From positions 62,001 to 126,000 of the forward strand of contig JAEXEN010000032.1 of assembly GCA_023400985.1 (NCBI GenBank): 64,000 nucleotides of DNA. The letters run 5' to 3'. The position numbers and the translations under genes were made by a program. Positions 24,973 to 33,169 of the stretch are shown one piece after another. The notes below the pieces were generated by a model. It was not told the origin of the DNA, did not search any database, and worked only from the letters and a program-made list of their open reading frames with translations. Position 1 is the first letter of the stretch; each line of letters begins with the position of its first letter. This DNA is from Bacillota bacterium (lineage in GTDB: Bacteria; Bacillota; Clostridia; Christensenellales; CAG-138).

Positions 24973-25869
24973 TCACTTGCCCACATTCTCTTCCCGTACG
25001 GGGCGGGTCTCGATGTAGCCGCGGTAACCCTGTGGCTCAAGCTGTATGCGCGGGCCGTCGTCGTCTGCCCAAACGTAACCGTAAAGCTTGGGGTCATAGC
25101 GCTCCATTTGCTCCCAAAGCGTCTGAATGGCGGAGCCAAACTGCTCGTCGTCGTAGGAGGGTCCCTGAAACACCATCAGCTTGCACGGCGGAAGTTCTAT
25201 GAGCTCGAGGCCGTCGGGAACGGGCTTGCCGTAATTGAGCGGCAACTCTACGCCTTGCACGTATTCCGAGGTATTTGGCCGCCGCATATCCTCTGGCCGC
25301 CACATGCCGGCAGGCTTGTAAAGCGCTTCTTTGACGCTCAAGAGCACTCCCCACACATCGCAGCCGACCTCCTCGCAATATTCAAAATACCCTTCCGCCC
25401 TGACGCCGCGCTTTATGAGCGTCTTTCTTTTGGGTCGTTCCACCACCTGTACAAAAATAGTGTTCATCGGTTCCATATTTGCCTCTTCCTCCTTATAAAT
25501 GTGACGGTAATAGGGGAGCACGCCGTAGGGTAGAAAGAGCCGTATCGGAGGTGCCTCCTTGGCGTAACGCATCGGCGAAATGCCGAATTGCCTGGAAAAC
25601 GCCTTAGTGAAGCCTTCATGCGAAGCGAACACGAAGTCGAACACGCGCGTCCTCCCATCCCGCAACACCATGGCGGCCTTTGTGAGCCGTCTTAAGCGCA
25701 GGTAGTGAAAAGGTGTTTTTCTTGTGAGCTCGCGGAACAGCCTCGCACAATGATAGGGGGAGTATCCAGCCGCGCAAGCGAGCTCTTTGAGCGTCACCGA
25801 TTCGTCGAGGTGCGACTCGATATAGTCCTGCATGCGCTGTACGGCTTCTACCGCATTTAGTTGCTCCAT
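24973..25869 (-). CDS. AraC family regulator with GyrI-like effector domain
   Basis: 298 aa from ATG 25869 (a GTG three codons upstream is too close to AGGA). The N-terminal double helix-turn-helix (~8-105) has VTLKELACAAGYSPYHCARLFRE and FGISPMRYA. The C-terminal ~155 residues are a GyrI/BmrR-type small-molecule binding fold (GYFEYCEEVGCDVWGVLL; YPGYRGYIETRP-like end). Such proteins activate export or detoxification genes on drug binding. No target is adjacent; the insertion lies downstream and peroxiredoxin is encoded beyond its start. Its promoter lies in the 25870-26010 gap. Confidence 0.88.
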   Translation of the reverse strand: MEQLNAVEAVQRMQDYIESHLDESVTLKELACAAGYSPYHCARLFRELTRKTPFHYLRLRRLTKAAMVLRDGRTRVFDFVFASHEGFTKAFSRQFGISPMRYAKEAPPIRLFLPYGVLPYYRHIYKEEEANMEPMNTIFVQVVERPKRKTLIKRGVRAEGYFEYCEEVGCDVWGVLLSVKEALYKPAGMWRPEDMRRPNTSEYVQGVELPLNYGKPVPDGLELIELPPCKLMVFQGPSYDDEQFGSAIQTLWEQMERYDPKLYGYVWADDDGPRIQLEPQGYRGYIETRPVREENVGK

Positions 25870-26010
25870 GTTTTTCACCGTCCTAAGGGGAGTATACGGA
25901 AAAGTACAGATACGTTCTTGAACACGATTGCGAAAAAGGAAACTAAAATTATTATATCATAATGCAAAAAAGCGGCCGTTGCAGTGCCGCTTTTTTGAAA
26001 CGAAAGCTTT

Positions 26011-26688
26011 TTATTTGTTTTCCCTGCGGAAGCACATGAACCAGTCAAGGCAGTATTGATCGTCATTTTGGGTTTCCATGCGTTCCTTAGCGGTGCCGCA
26101 GCTTCCCGCCGTAGGCACGATCACGTCCTGACCGGGGCGCCAGTCCGCCGGTGTAGCGACGCCGTCCTTATCCGACTTTTGCAAGGCGAGGATAATGCGC
26201 TTGATCTCGTCAAAATTCCTGCCGGTGGTAAGCGGGTAATAGAGGATGGTCCGTATCTTTCCTTCGGGGTCGATGATGAATACGGCGCGAACGGCCTGCG
26301 TATTGGACTGGTTGGGCTGTATCATACCGTATTTTTTGGCGACTTCCATGCGGATATCCTCAATGAGGGGGAAGGTGATCTCGATGCTCTTCTTGCCGCT
26401 CCACTCCAGCTCTTTGATCTTGCGCAGCCATGCGATATGCGCGTAGATCGAATCTACGGAAAGGCCGACGAGTTCGGTATTGAGTGCTTTGAATTCCTCG
26501 AGCATGGAACCGAAGGTCATGAACTCCGTAGTGCATACGGGCGTAAAGTCCGCCGGATGGGAGAAAAGGATCACCCACTTGCCCGCAAAATCCTGCGGGA
26601 AATTGATCTCGCCCTGCGTCGTAACGGCTTTAAACTCGGGAGCCATATCCCCGATCAAGGGCATTCTGTTTTCGTAAGTTTCGTTCAT
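26011..26688 (-). CDS. Peroxiredoxin (Prx6-like)
   Basis: 225 aa. Peroxidatic Cys52 in PADFTPVCTTEF, an Arg/Thr-containing active site, and the long C-terminal part typical of the Prx6/1-Cys group; extra Cys occur at 197, 213 and 219 and could resolve the sulfenic acid. It reduces peroxides, complementing the superoxide reductase that makes H2O2. ATG 26688 is chosen for CAGGAGG upstream; a longer frame to 26742 lacks it. An unusual 37-bp inverted repeat lies about 70 bp upstream. Confidence 0.92.
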   Translation of the reverse strand: MNETYENRMPLIGDMAPEFKAVTTQGEINFPQDFAGKWVILFSHPADFTPVCTTEFMTFGSMLEEFKALNTELVGLSVDSIYAHIAWLRKIKELEWSGKKSIEITFPLIEDIRMEVAKKYGMIQPNQSNTQAVRAVFIIDPEGKIRTILYYPLTTGRNFDEIKRIILALQKSDKDGVATPADWRPGQDVIVPTAGSCGTAKERMETQNDDQYCLDWFMCFRRENK

Positions 26689-26757
26689 TTCTTCTGCCTC
26701 CTGTTGATTGATTTGTTGAGCTAAGTATAAAATGTTTATCAAGGGTTTTCAGTGATG

Positions 26758-26794
26758 TTGTCACATAATAGGAATTATTCCTAATGTGTGACAA
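26758..26794. promoter_or_regulatory. 37-bp imperfect inverted repeat upstream of peroxiredoxin
   Basis: Outer arms TTGTCACA / TGTGACAA and inner arms AGGAAT-T-ATTCCT around one central T; only two position pairs mismatch. A minus-strand -10 box TATACT lies at 26729-26724, so the centre would be near -60 from the start of transcription, a common place for an activator or redox regulator. Confidence 0.6.
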
Positions 26795-26811
26795 CCTTCT
26801 AATTTAAAGTT

Positions 26812-26843
26812 AAACGGACCGGCGAGGGGGCGCCGGTCCGTTT
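26812..26843 (-). terminator. Terminator after thioredoxin
   Basis: Perfect 13-bp arms AAACGGACCGGCG / CGCCGGTCCGTTT with a 6-nt loop; on the minus strand it is followed by AACTTTAAATT. Confidence 0.75.
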
Positions 26844-26878
26844 AAGCAAGAGCGTGTCGGTTTTGGTGAAGGGGAGTA

Positions 26879-27199
26879 TTATGCGTTTTTGACCATCTGT
26901 ACAATGGCCTCGCGTGGTTTCACGCCCACGGATTTGTTGACGGGCTTGCCGTTTTTGAAAACGATCAGCGTGGGGATGCTCATCACGCCGAAGCGCTGCG
27001 CGAGTTCGCCTTCCTCATCTACGTTGACCTTGCCGACAACCGCCTTATCCTTGAGGTCGCTTTCCGAAAGCTCGTCGATGATGGGGGAGATCATCCTGCA
27101 CGGGCCGCACCAATCCGCCCAGAAATCCAGCAGCACGGGTTTATCGGCTTGCAGTACCGCCGCTTCAAAATTGGAAACGGTGATGGTTTTGACGGACAT
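26879..27199 (-). CDS. trxA: Thioredoxin
   Basis: 106 aa, standard size. Active site WADWCGPCRM, cis-Pro in MSIPTLIVF, and C-terminal helix. It is a cytoplasmic dithiol carrier and a likely reductant for the peroxiredoxin encoded next on the same strand. ATG 27199 follows GGAGG. A terminator separates it from the peroxiredoxin gene, so each probably has its own promoter. Confidence 0.96.
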   Translation of the reverse strand: MSVKTITVSNFEAAVLQADKPVLLDFWADWCGPCRMISPIIDELSESDLKDKAVVGKVNVDEEGELAQRFGVMSIPTLIVFKNGKPVNKSVGVKPREAIVQMVKNA

Positions 27200-27259
27200 C
27201 TCGTATTCCTCCGATCTCTTTGTTCTGATCTATAGTATAGCCGTTTCGGGCGGATCGTA

Positions 27260-27276
27260 CCGTGATAAAGTCACGG
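27260..27276. promoter_or_regulatory. 17-bp dyad upstream of thioredoxin
   Basis: CCGTGA-TAAAG-TCACGG, perfect 6-5-6. It could be an operator or the weak terminator of the GIY-YIG gene. Confidence 0.3.
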
Positions 27277-27357
27277 CTTAGGCATTATAAAAACCGCAAG
27301 CTAAAATCCGGCGCTTTTGCTGTAATGAAACAAAGATTTACGGTGGCGGGAACTACT

Positions 27358-27720
27358 TTATATGCGTTTTCTGTAAAGCGTCAGGCCTTCCGCTGCAAGT
27401 CTGTCTGCCCATAGCATTTCGAGTATTTTGAGCTCCTCCGAATAGTCAGTTTTCATTTCGTCCTTCTCGTCGTAGGGGAGGCGTTCGAGTATTTCCGTTT
27501 GAAAGCGCTCCGCGCCTAACGCCGTCCAATCCTGCTGGAACTCGCGCCATGGGTGCATGCCTGAGTTGAGGCGCACAATCGCGCCGTTCATGGTGCCCCT
27601 GAGGTCCTGCGTCGCTTCCAGATATGCCTTTCCGGTTCCCTCGGCACTTATTTTGAAAATCCCCATGTCCGGCTTCGTCAGCTTATACTGCCGCTTTAGA
27701 TCCTTGTTCTTTTCGTTCAT
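27358..27720 (-). CDS. GIY-YIG nuclease family protein
   Basis: 120 aa. The frame has MGIFKISAEGTGKAYLEATQDLRGTMNGA followed by RLNSGMHPWREFQQDW, matching a small Firmicute GIY-YIG-like family; the canonical GIY and YIG triplets are degenerate here (GIF and YLE). The usual Arg and Glu of the nuclease core are not clear, so catalysis is uncertain. Start ATG 27720 has AAAGGA upstream. It is transcribed alone between thioredoxin and the GNAT/Rnk gene. Confidence 0.75.
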   Translation of the reverse strand: MNEKNKDLKRQYKLTKPDMGIFKISAEGTGKAYLEATQDLRGTMNGAIVRLNSGMHPWREFQQDWTALGAERFQTEILERLPYDEKDEMKTDYSEELKILEMLWADRLAAEGLTLYRKRI

Positions 27721-27833
27721 ACCGTTTTTCCTTTAATAAATTTGTAATTTACAAAATCACAAATACAGTATAAACCATGATGCGGCGGATGTCCAGTAGG
27801 GCGGCATACCCTTCATGCCGCCGCGGTCAAACT

Positions 27834-28241
27834 TTATAGATTGTAGTCTCCTGCCGCCTCCGGCTGATAGAGCACCTTTTTGATATGGATATCCGCCATG
27901 CCGGAAGGGATCTCCCATCGCACGGTTTCGCCTTCGGCATAGCCGAGGATGGCCGTGCCGATGGGGGAGAGCACGGATACGCGCCTGTTTTGCCAATCCG
28001 CCTCGTCGGGATACACGAGCGAGGCTTCGAGTTCCGCGCCGTTGAGCGAAAGGAGCGTGCGAGAGCGCATGGTGACAACACATGCGGGCATTTCGTGCGC
28101 GTTTACGACGGTGGCGCGATCCACTTCGTTAAGGAGCGCACGCGCGGCGTCCGGCGCGATATTTTCCGCATCGGATGCCTCGTTCAAAACCTTCAAAAGC
28201 CTTTCCTTATCGATCGGCGTAATGTGTATCTCATTTTTCAT
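27834..28241 (-). CDS. GreA/GreB C-terminal domain protein, Rnk-like (internal start)
   Basis: 135 aa if started at the internal ATG 28241, which has AAAGGAGGG six nt upstream. That is the normal length for Rnk-like regulators. The N-terminal helix (ITPIDKERLLKVL) precedes the FKBP-like GreA C-terminal fold, with SLVYPDEADWQNRRVSVLSPIGTAILGYAEGE. Rnk-type proteins bind RNA polymerase. The strong ribosome site argues that this part is also made as a separate protein, even though the GNAT frame runs into it. Confidence 0.7.
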   Translation of the reverse strand: MKNEIHITPIDKERLLKVLNEASDAENIAPDAARALLNEVDRATVVNAHEMPACVVTMRSRTLLSLNGAELEASLVYPDEADWQNRRVSVLSPIGTAILGYAEGETVRWEIPSGMADIHIKKVLYQPEAAGDYNL

Positions 28242-28760
28242 GGCGGCCCTCCTTTGGACTTGGCTTAGATAGTCCCGCATGGTCAGCGTGAAGCGTAGCA
28301 TGTTTTCCCCCTCGTGTACGCGTGTGAAGCCCGCGCTTTTGAATGTGCGAAGCGACCTATGGTTATCGCGATGGATGCTAGCGACGACCCGTTCCGACCG
28401 AAACTCAAAAAAGGCGATTCGGAGCGCCTCTTTGAGTGCAGCCGTGCCGAGGCCGTTGCCCCAAATCAGCCGTTCGCCGATGACGAGCACGATCTCCATC
28501 TCCTTTTGGCCGAGTACGAGCCGTACGAAGCCGACCGGTCTTTCGTGCCTGTCGCAAACTATATAAAACCTGCCGCCAGCGCTGAATAGATGCGTCAAAA
28601 CGGGCAGGTCCACACGCGAAAGAAGCCGCTCCAAACTATATGATACGTTTTGCGCGTCGCTCAAATAGCGCCGCACCTCGTCGTCGCGAAGCCATCGTAT
28701 AAGGTTTTCGGCATCCCGCCGCGTAATATCCGGATATAAAAAAATGAAAGGCGCTCTCAT
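27834..28760 (-). CDS. GNAT acetyltransferase fused in frame to a GreA/Rnk-like domain
   Basis: 308-codon frame. Residues 1-~173 are a GNAT acetyltransferase of the RimJ/RimL type (IRWLRDDEVRRYL; LIWGNGLGTAALKEAL; IHRDNHRSLRTFKSAGF), complete to its usual length. No stop follows; after RDYLSQVQRRAA the frame continues as a full-length Rnk/GreA-like protein. One base out of frame, just after RDYL, there is TAA, where a free GNAT would be expected to end. A consensus promoter lies upstream at 28834. It may be a genuine fusion, two products by internal initiation, or an indel in the sequence. Confidence 0.75.
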   Translation of the reverse strand: MRAPFIFLYPDITRRDAENLIRWLRDDEVRRYLSDAQNVSYSLERLLSRVDLPVLTHLFSAGGRFYIVCDRHERPVGFVRLVLGQKEMEIVLVIGERLIWGNGLGTAALKEALRIAFFEFRSERVVASIHRDNHRSLRTFKSAGFTRVHEGENMLRFTLTMRDYLSQVQRRAAMKNEIHITPIDKERLLKVLNEASDAENIAPDAARALLNEVDRATVVNAHEMPACVVTMRSRTLLSLNGAELEASLVYPDEADWQNRRVSVLSPIGTAILGYAEGETVRWEIPSGMADIHIKKVLYQPEAAGDYNL

Positions 28761-28833
28761 TTATTACTCCACCTGTCGTAAGAAATAAAAGCCTTTCATA
28801 GGGAATTGCTATGACGGTTCTTTTTACGGCTTC

Positions 28834-28862
28834 ATTATATAAAAGACCGCAGTGTTTGTCAA
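28834..28862 (-). promoter_or_regulatory. Consensus promoter of the GNAT/Rnk gene
   Basis: TTGACA, 17-nt spacer, TATAAT on the minus strand: both hexamers perfect. Confidence 0.88.
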
Positions 28863-28942
28863 ATCTGCACAAGCGGCTCCCATTTTAGGAGGGCGATATG
28901 GTACAATAAAAAAAATCTACATTTGATCAGGAGGGAAGCATC

Positions 28943-29662
28943 ATGCGTTTGAAGGATAAGATCGCCCTCATCACGGGCGGCGCGGCGGGTATCGGCGCGG
29001 AATGCGCCAAAAGGTTTGCATCGGAGGGGGCCAAAGTTTATGCGGGTGATTTGAAGCCCCTCACCTTCGAGGCGGAAAACGTGCATTTCATAAGCCTAAA
29101 CGTGACCGACGCCGCAAGCTGCGAGGCGGCCGTGAAGGAAATACTCGATAGACACGGCAAAATCGATATACTCGTGAACAATGCGGGCATTACCCGCGAC
29201 GCGCTCATCCAGAAGATGACCGATGAAATGTGGGACGCTGTCATCAGCGTCAACCTCAAGGGCGTATTCAACCTGACGCGTTTGGTTGGCCCCGCCATGA
29301 TGCAGGCGGGCTACGGCTCCATCATCAACATTTCTTCGGTGGTGGGCGAGTACGGCAACATCGGACAGACCAATTATGCCGCCACCAAGGCTGGCGTCAT
29401 CGGCATGACCAAAACATGGGCGAAGGAATTTGCGCGCAAGGGCGCAAACGTTCGCTGTAACGCCATCGCGCCGGGCTATTGCATGACCGATATCTTAAAG
29501 ACCGTGCCGCAGGATCTCCTTGACAAATTTGCTTCCATGACCATGCTCGGCCGCCTCGGACAGCCAGAGGAAATCGCCAACGCCGCGCTTTTCCTCGCGA
29601 GCGACGAGGCAAGCTATGTTACGGGGCATGTGCTCGATGTGAATGGCGGAATGAGGCTATAG
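28943..29662 (+). CDS. SDR family 3-oxoacyl-ACP reductase-like oxidoreductase
   Basis: 239 aa short-chain dehydrogenase. Cofactor loop TGGAAGIG, NNAG at 82-85, and catalytic Ser in NISSVVG with Tyr and Lys in YAATKAG; C-terminal LDVNGGM. It is closest to FabG-type reductases, which use NADPH to reduce 3-oxoacyl-ACP, but it lies outside a fatty-acid cluster, so another keto substrate (for example acetoacetyl-CoA) is possible. ATG 28943 follows CAGGAGGG. It is transcribed divergently from the GNAT/Rnk gene. Confidence 0.9.
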   Translation: MRLKDKIALITGGAAGIGAECAKRFASEGAKVYAGDLKPLTFEAENVHFISLNVTDAASCEAAVKEILDRHGKIDILVNNAGITRDALIQKMTDEMWDAVISVNLKGVFNLTRLVGPAMMQAGYGSIINISSVVGEYGNIGQTNYAATKAGVIGMTKTWAKEFARKGANVRCNAIAPGYCMTDILKTVPQDLLDKFASMTMLGRLGQPEEIANAALFLASDEASYVTGHVLDVNGGMRL

Positions 29663-29717
29663 AGGAAAATTGTTAAATCGTTAACACATTATTCATGGAA
29701 ATTCTTACCTCGTGCTT

Positions 29718-29799
29718 TATAATGGTTGCACAGGATGGTTCTTTTCCGGTATGCCGCCGCCCTTAGCGGGAGAAGCTAAGGAGAGGGGGTCAGGCCCCT
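29718..29799 (+). promoter_or_regulatory. Structured leader of the SH3b protein gene
   Basis: TATAAT at 29718-29723 (weak -35), then two hairpins: CCTTAGC / GCTAAGG (29761-29781) and AGGGG / CCCCT (29784-29799), ~30 nt before the start codon. I could not match it to a c-di-GMP or c-di-AMP riboswitch. Confidence 0.35.
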
Positions 29800-29828
29800 G
29801 AGCATCATTGAAAACGGGAGGTAATTCC

Positions 29829-30845
29829 ATGAAACGCTTTATTGCGCTCGTCGCCGTGTTCCTATTTCTCTTCAGCATCGTTCCTGTCGCTCAGGCTGCG
29901 CAATACACAAGTCTCTATGCCACGCAGCCTGTCAATATCCGCTACGGTCCGTCCACGAAATATGTCGTCATAGGTGAGCTTAAGATCGGCCAGGAGGTAT
30001 ATTACCTCGGGCAGAGCGGAAACTGGTATTTTATCAATTTCAACGGTCTGACGGGGTATGTGTATTCCAAATATCTCACCACCGCGCAATTGCCCCCTGT
30101 CAGTCCTACTGTGCCCGTTGCGGGAAGCTCCTATGTGATCGCAAACACCAATGTCAACGTGCGTACGGGCCCATCCACCAAGTACGGCAAGCTCGGCGCG
30201 ATCGGGATTGGGCAATCCGCCCCGCTTTTAGGATCGTCGGGCAACTGGCTCAAAATACAGTGGGGCAGTCAGACGGGCTATGTGTACAAAAAATACTTCA
30301 CGATCTCCGCGACGCCAACATCTACGGGCGGTATCGTATATCCGACGTATCCAACCACTCCATCTTACCCATCCGTGCCGGGTTACTATGACGACGGCCG
30401 CAACAGCGCATTCTTTACGAAGCTGGATAACTCCGGCTACTTTGCCTTGAACACCGGCATCTATGTGGGCAGGTTTACGGACAGCCAGGGAGTACCGAAC
30501 ATTCGTGTTACCAACGGCACGAACCTCAACAAGGTTGCGGCGGACTTAAAAGCCCTCCTCAAAAACTTCGGTACGTTCCGCCTCCTGAACTCCAGCCTCC
30601 CCATGGGCGTCAACGCCGCGTACCTGAGTTATAACATCGCGCAGATAAACGCGATTTATCAGGCGCTTCCCTCTTGGCAGAAGACATCGCTGCCGGTTAC
30701 CGGCATAGCGTATGACGCCGCGCGCGACGCCGTCATCGTGCGGATCAACAACCTGAGCGCAGATAAGATACAGCTTTTCAAGACCTGGGTCAGCGCGTGG
30801 CCGTATCTGCAGTTTGAAAGTCCATCGTATTACTACGTTCCGTAA
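29829..30845 (+). CDS. Secreted protein with two SH3b domains
   Basis: 338 aa from ATG 29829 (GGGAGGT upstream). Signal peptide 1-23, cleaved near AQA. Two bacterial SH3 domains (~28-85: VNIRYGPSTKYVVIGEL; ~98-155: VNVRTGPSTKYGKLGAI), each ending in GYVYxKY. A Thr/Pro/Tyr-rich linker (~158-185) leads to a C-terminal ~150-aa domain of unknown type with NTGIYVGRF and YYYVP at the end. SH3b domains bind peptidoglycan peptides, so the protein should act at the cell wall. No catalytic domain is recognisable. Confidence 0.85.
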   Translation: MKRFIALVAVFLFLFSIVPVAQAAQYTSLYATQPVNIRYGPSTKYVVIGELKIGQEVYYLGQSGNWYFINFNGLTGYVYSKYLTTAQLPPVSPTVPVAGSSYVIANTNVNVRTGPSTKYGKLGAIGIGQSAPLLGSSGNWLKIQWGSQTGYVYKKYFTISATPTSTGGIVYPTYPTTPSYPSVPGYYDDGRNSAFFTKLDNSGYFALNTGIYVGRFTDSQGVPNIRVTNGTNLNKVAADLKALLKNFGTFRLLNSSLPMGVNAAYLSYNIAQINAIYQALPSWQKTSLPVTGIAYDAARDAVIVRINNLSADKIQLFKTWVSAWPYLQFESPSYYYVP

Positions 30846-30871
30846 TATCGCTGATTTGAAGCATAGCAAAA

Positions 30872-30917
30872 CATAGCAATAAAAGAACGCCCCGCGGGGC
30901 GTTCTTTTATTGCTATG
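30872..30917. terminator. Bidirectional terminator between SH3b gene and thrS
   Basis: Perfect 46-bp palindrome with 23-nt arms; the core is GAACGCCCCG / CGGGGCGTTC flanked by A-rich and T-rich runs on the two sides, serving both convergent genes. Confidence 0.93.
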
Positions 30918-30931
30918 TCATTCTTATTTGA

Positions 30932-32872
30932 TCAATCGTGCGAGCGCAATGCGATCTCCTTGTTGATTCGGGCAAGGAATTCGTCGCCTGTCATCTTACC
31001 GATGTCGCCGTCCTTGCGGGAGCGCACGGCCACTACGCCCTCCTCCACTTCCTTGTCTCCAACGACCAGCATGTAGGGGACCTTCTGCATCTGCGCCTCG
31101 CGTATCTTGAAGCCGATCTTTTCGTTGCGATAGTCGCGCTCCACGCGGATGCCGTAAGCTTCGAGTTCTTTCGAAAGCTTTTCTGAATATTCCTGCGCGC
31201 GGTCGGTGATGGGCAGTACCTTCACCTGTACCGGCGCAAGCCATGTGGGCAGCGCGCCCGCGTATTTCTCGATGAGGAGTGCAAGCGTGCGCTCATAGCA
31301 GCCGATGCTCGTGCGATGGATGACGATGGGGTACTTCTTCTCGCCGTCGCTGTCGGCATACTGCATGCCGAAGCGCTCCGCAAGCTGGAAGTCGATCTGG
31401 ATGGTAATGAGCGTGTCTTCCTTGCCGTGCACGTTCCTGATCTGGATGTCGAGCTTGGGGCCGTAGAACGCGGCCTCGCCGTCGGCTTCGATGAACGGCA
31501 CGTTCAGATCGGTGAGAATAGCGCGCATCACTTCTTGCGTCGCCTCCCAGTTTTCCTTGGAGCCGATATACTTCTCGCGATCGTTTTCGTCCCACTTGGA
31601 GAAGCGGTAGGAAACATCGTTTTCAAAACCGAGCGTTTCGATCATGAATTTGGCAAGGTCCAAACAGCCCTTGAATTCCTCTTCCACCTGATCGGGGCGG
31701 CAGGCGAGGTGGCCCTCCGAAATGGTGAACTGGCGGAGGCGTATAAGCCCGTGCATCTCCCCCGAGGATTCGTTGCGGAACAGCGTGGACGTTTCGTTAT
31801 AGCGAAGCGGCAAATCGCGGTAGGAGCGCGAGCGGTTGAGGTACGCCATAAACTGGAACGGGCAGGTCATGGGGCGCAGCGCGAACACTTCGGTCTCCTC
31901 GTCGTTCGGATCGCCCATGATAAACATGCCGTCGCGGTAATGGTCCCAGTGACCGGAGATCTTATACAGGTCGCGCTTTGCCATAAAGGGCGTTTTGGTG
32001 AGAAGGTAGCCGCGCTTTTGCTCCTCGTCCTCCACGAAGCGCTGCAAAAGCTGTATCACGCGCGCGCCTTTGGGAAGAAGGATGGGGAGGCCTTGGCCGA
32101 TCACATCCACGGTGGTGAAAAGCTCGAGCTCGCGGCCGAGTTTGTTGTGATCGCGCTTTTTGGCTTCCTCCAGCGCCGTCACATACGCGTCCAGATCGGC
32201 CTTCTTTTCAAAAGCCGTGCCGTAGATGCGCTGCAGCATTTTGTTTTTCTCGCTGCCGCGCCAGTAAGCGCCCGCAACGTTCAAAAGCTTGATGTTTTTG
32301 ACCTTGGCGGTCGTGTCCACATGCGGGCCCGCGCAAAGGTCCACGAATTCGCCCTGCCTGTAAAAGCTGATGACAGCATCCGCGGGCAGGTCCTCAATGA
32401 GCTCCACTTTATAATCCTCGCCTTTTTCGCGCATGAACGCGATGGCGTCCGCGCGGGGCATCTCGAAGCGCTCCAATTTGAGGTTCTCGGCGGCTATCTT
32501 TTCCATTTCCTTTTCAATGGCCGAAAAATCGTCGAACGAGAAGGTTTCGGGCGCGTCGAAATCGTAATAGAAGCCGTTTTCGATGGCGGGGCCGATGGCG
32601 AGCTTTACATCTTTATAAAGGCGTTTCACGGCCTGCGCAAGGATGTGCGAGGCGGTATGGCGATAGGCGTGGCGGCCTCCTTCGTCGTCAAAGGTGCAAA
32701 GCTTCAATTTATGGTCGCCGCTAAGAGGCGCGAACGCGTCGATGAGTTTGCCGTCGATCTCTGCGGCCAGAGTAGCCTTTTTCAGGCGGGGGCTAATGCT
32801 CTCGGCGATGTCGAGCGCGCTTGCGCCGTCAAAATATTCGCGTACCGAGCCGTCTGGAAAAGTAATTTTCAT
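30932..32872 (-). CDS. thrS: Threonine--tRNA ligase
   Basis: 646 aa, usual length. N-terminal TGS domain (1-62), editing domain with HTASHILAQAV and CAGPHVDTT, class II catalytic core (motif 2 region RNESSGEMHGLIRLRQF, motif 3 ending in HRTSIGCYERTLALLIEKY) and C-terminal anticodon-binding domain. ATG 32872 follows GGAGG eight nt upstream; a five-codon longer start is less likely. It is controlled by a Thr T-box. The ytxC-like gene is divergent upstream, close to the ytxC-thrS adjacency known from Bacillus. Confidence 0.97.
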   Translation of the reverse strand: MKITFPDGSVREYFDGASALDIAESISPRLKKATLAAEIDGKLIDAFAPLSGDHKLKLCTFDDEGGRHAYRHTASHILAQAVKRLYKDVKLAIGPAIENGFYYDFDAPETFSFDDFSAIEKEMEKIAAENLKLERFEMPRADAIAFMREKGEDYKVELIEDLPADAVISFYRQGEFVDLCAGPHVDTTAKVKNIKLLNVAGAYWRGSEKNKMLQRIYGTAFEKKADLDAYVTALEEAKKRDHNKLGRELELFTTVDVIGQGLPILLPKGARVIQLLQRFVEDEEQKRGYLLTKTPFMAKRDLYKISGHWDHYRDGMFIMGDPNDEETEVFALRPMTCPFQFMAYLNRSRSYRDLPLRYNETSTLFRNESSGEMHGLIRLRQFTISEGHLACRPDQVEEEFKGCLDLAKFMIETLGFENDVSYRFSKWDENDREKYIGSKENWEATQEVMRAILTDLNVPFIEADGEAAFYGPKLDIQIRNVHGKEDTLITIQIDFQLAERFGMQYADSDGEKKYPIVIHRTSIGCYERTLALLIEKYAGALPTWLAPVQVKVLPITDRAQEYSEKLSKELEAYGIRVERDYRNEKIGFKIREAQMQKVPYMLVVGDKEVEEGVVAVRSRKDGDIGKMTGDEFLARINKEIALRSHD

Positions 32873-32913
32873 AATCCTATCCTCCAAAATACAAATTCAC
32901 GGTAAAAATAAAA

Positions 32914-32939
32914 CCGTCCCTGAAAATCATCAGGGACGG
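32914..32939 (-). terminator. T-box terminator before thrS
   Basis: Arms CCGTCCCTGA / TCAGGGACGG followed on the minus strand by TTTTATTTTT. Confidence 0.88.
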
Positions 32940-33130
32940 ACGGTTACATCCGCGGTTCCACCCTACTTGGATAAACCCACTCGATATGGCTTAACGCGCC
33001 ATAAACGGTTACGGTCGCAAGGGCGGTATTCCCAATTCCTTCGCATGAGGCGCTTGCAGCCAACGGACGCCATTCTCTTTACATGCGGTTTAGGAACGGT
33101 ACTGAACCTCGGTCAACCCGCAACGTTTGA
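32914..33130 (-). promoter_or_regulatory. T-box leader (tRNA-Thr sensing) of thrS
   Basis: T-box AAGTAGGGTGGAACCGCG at 32968-32951 (minus strand); its UGGA bulge fits a discriminator U. AGAGA-type element at about 33078. The specifier is most likely ACC (33027-33025) in context ATACCGCC, a Thr codon. Antitermination by uncharged tRNA-Thr is expected. Confidence 0.9.
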
Positions 33131-33140
33131 AATTAGCTTG

Positions 33141-33169
33141 ATTGTAAGCGCTTAGAGCCGTCTTGTCAA
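33141..33169 (-). promoter_or_regulatory. Promoter of the thrS leader
   Basis: TTGACA, 17-nt spacer, TACAAT on the minus strand. Confidence 0.85.

Noticed and set aside
29751..29801. Pro-rich mini-ORF (MPPPLAGEAKERGSGP) in the SH3b leader
   Set aside because: No ribosome site before the ATG and it overlaps both hairpins; probably chance.
29725..29828. c-di-GMP or c-di-AMP riboswitch upstream of the SH3b gene
   Set aside because: The conserved core elements of these classes are not visible; only two simple hairpins are.
31316..32905. 529-codon open frame on the plus strand opposite thrS
   Set aside because: Mirror frame of a strongly conserved gene in GC-rich DNA; the translation is low in complexity with no family pattern and no ribosome site.
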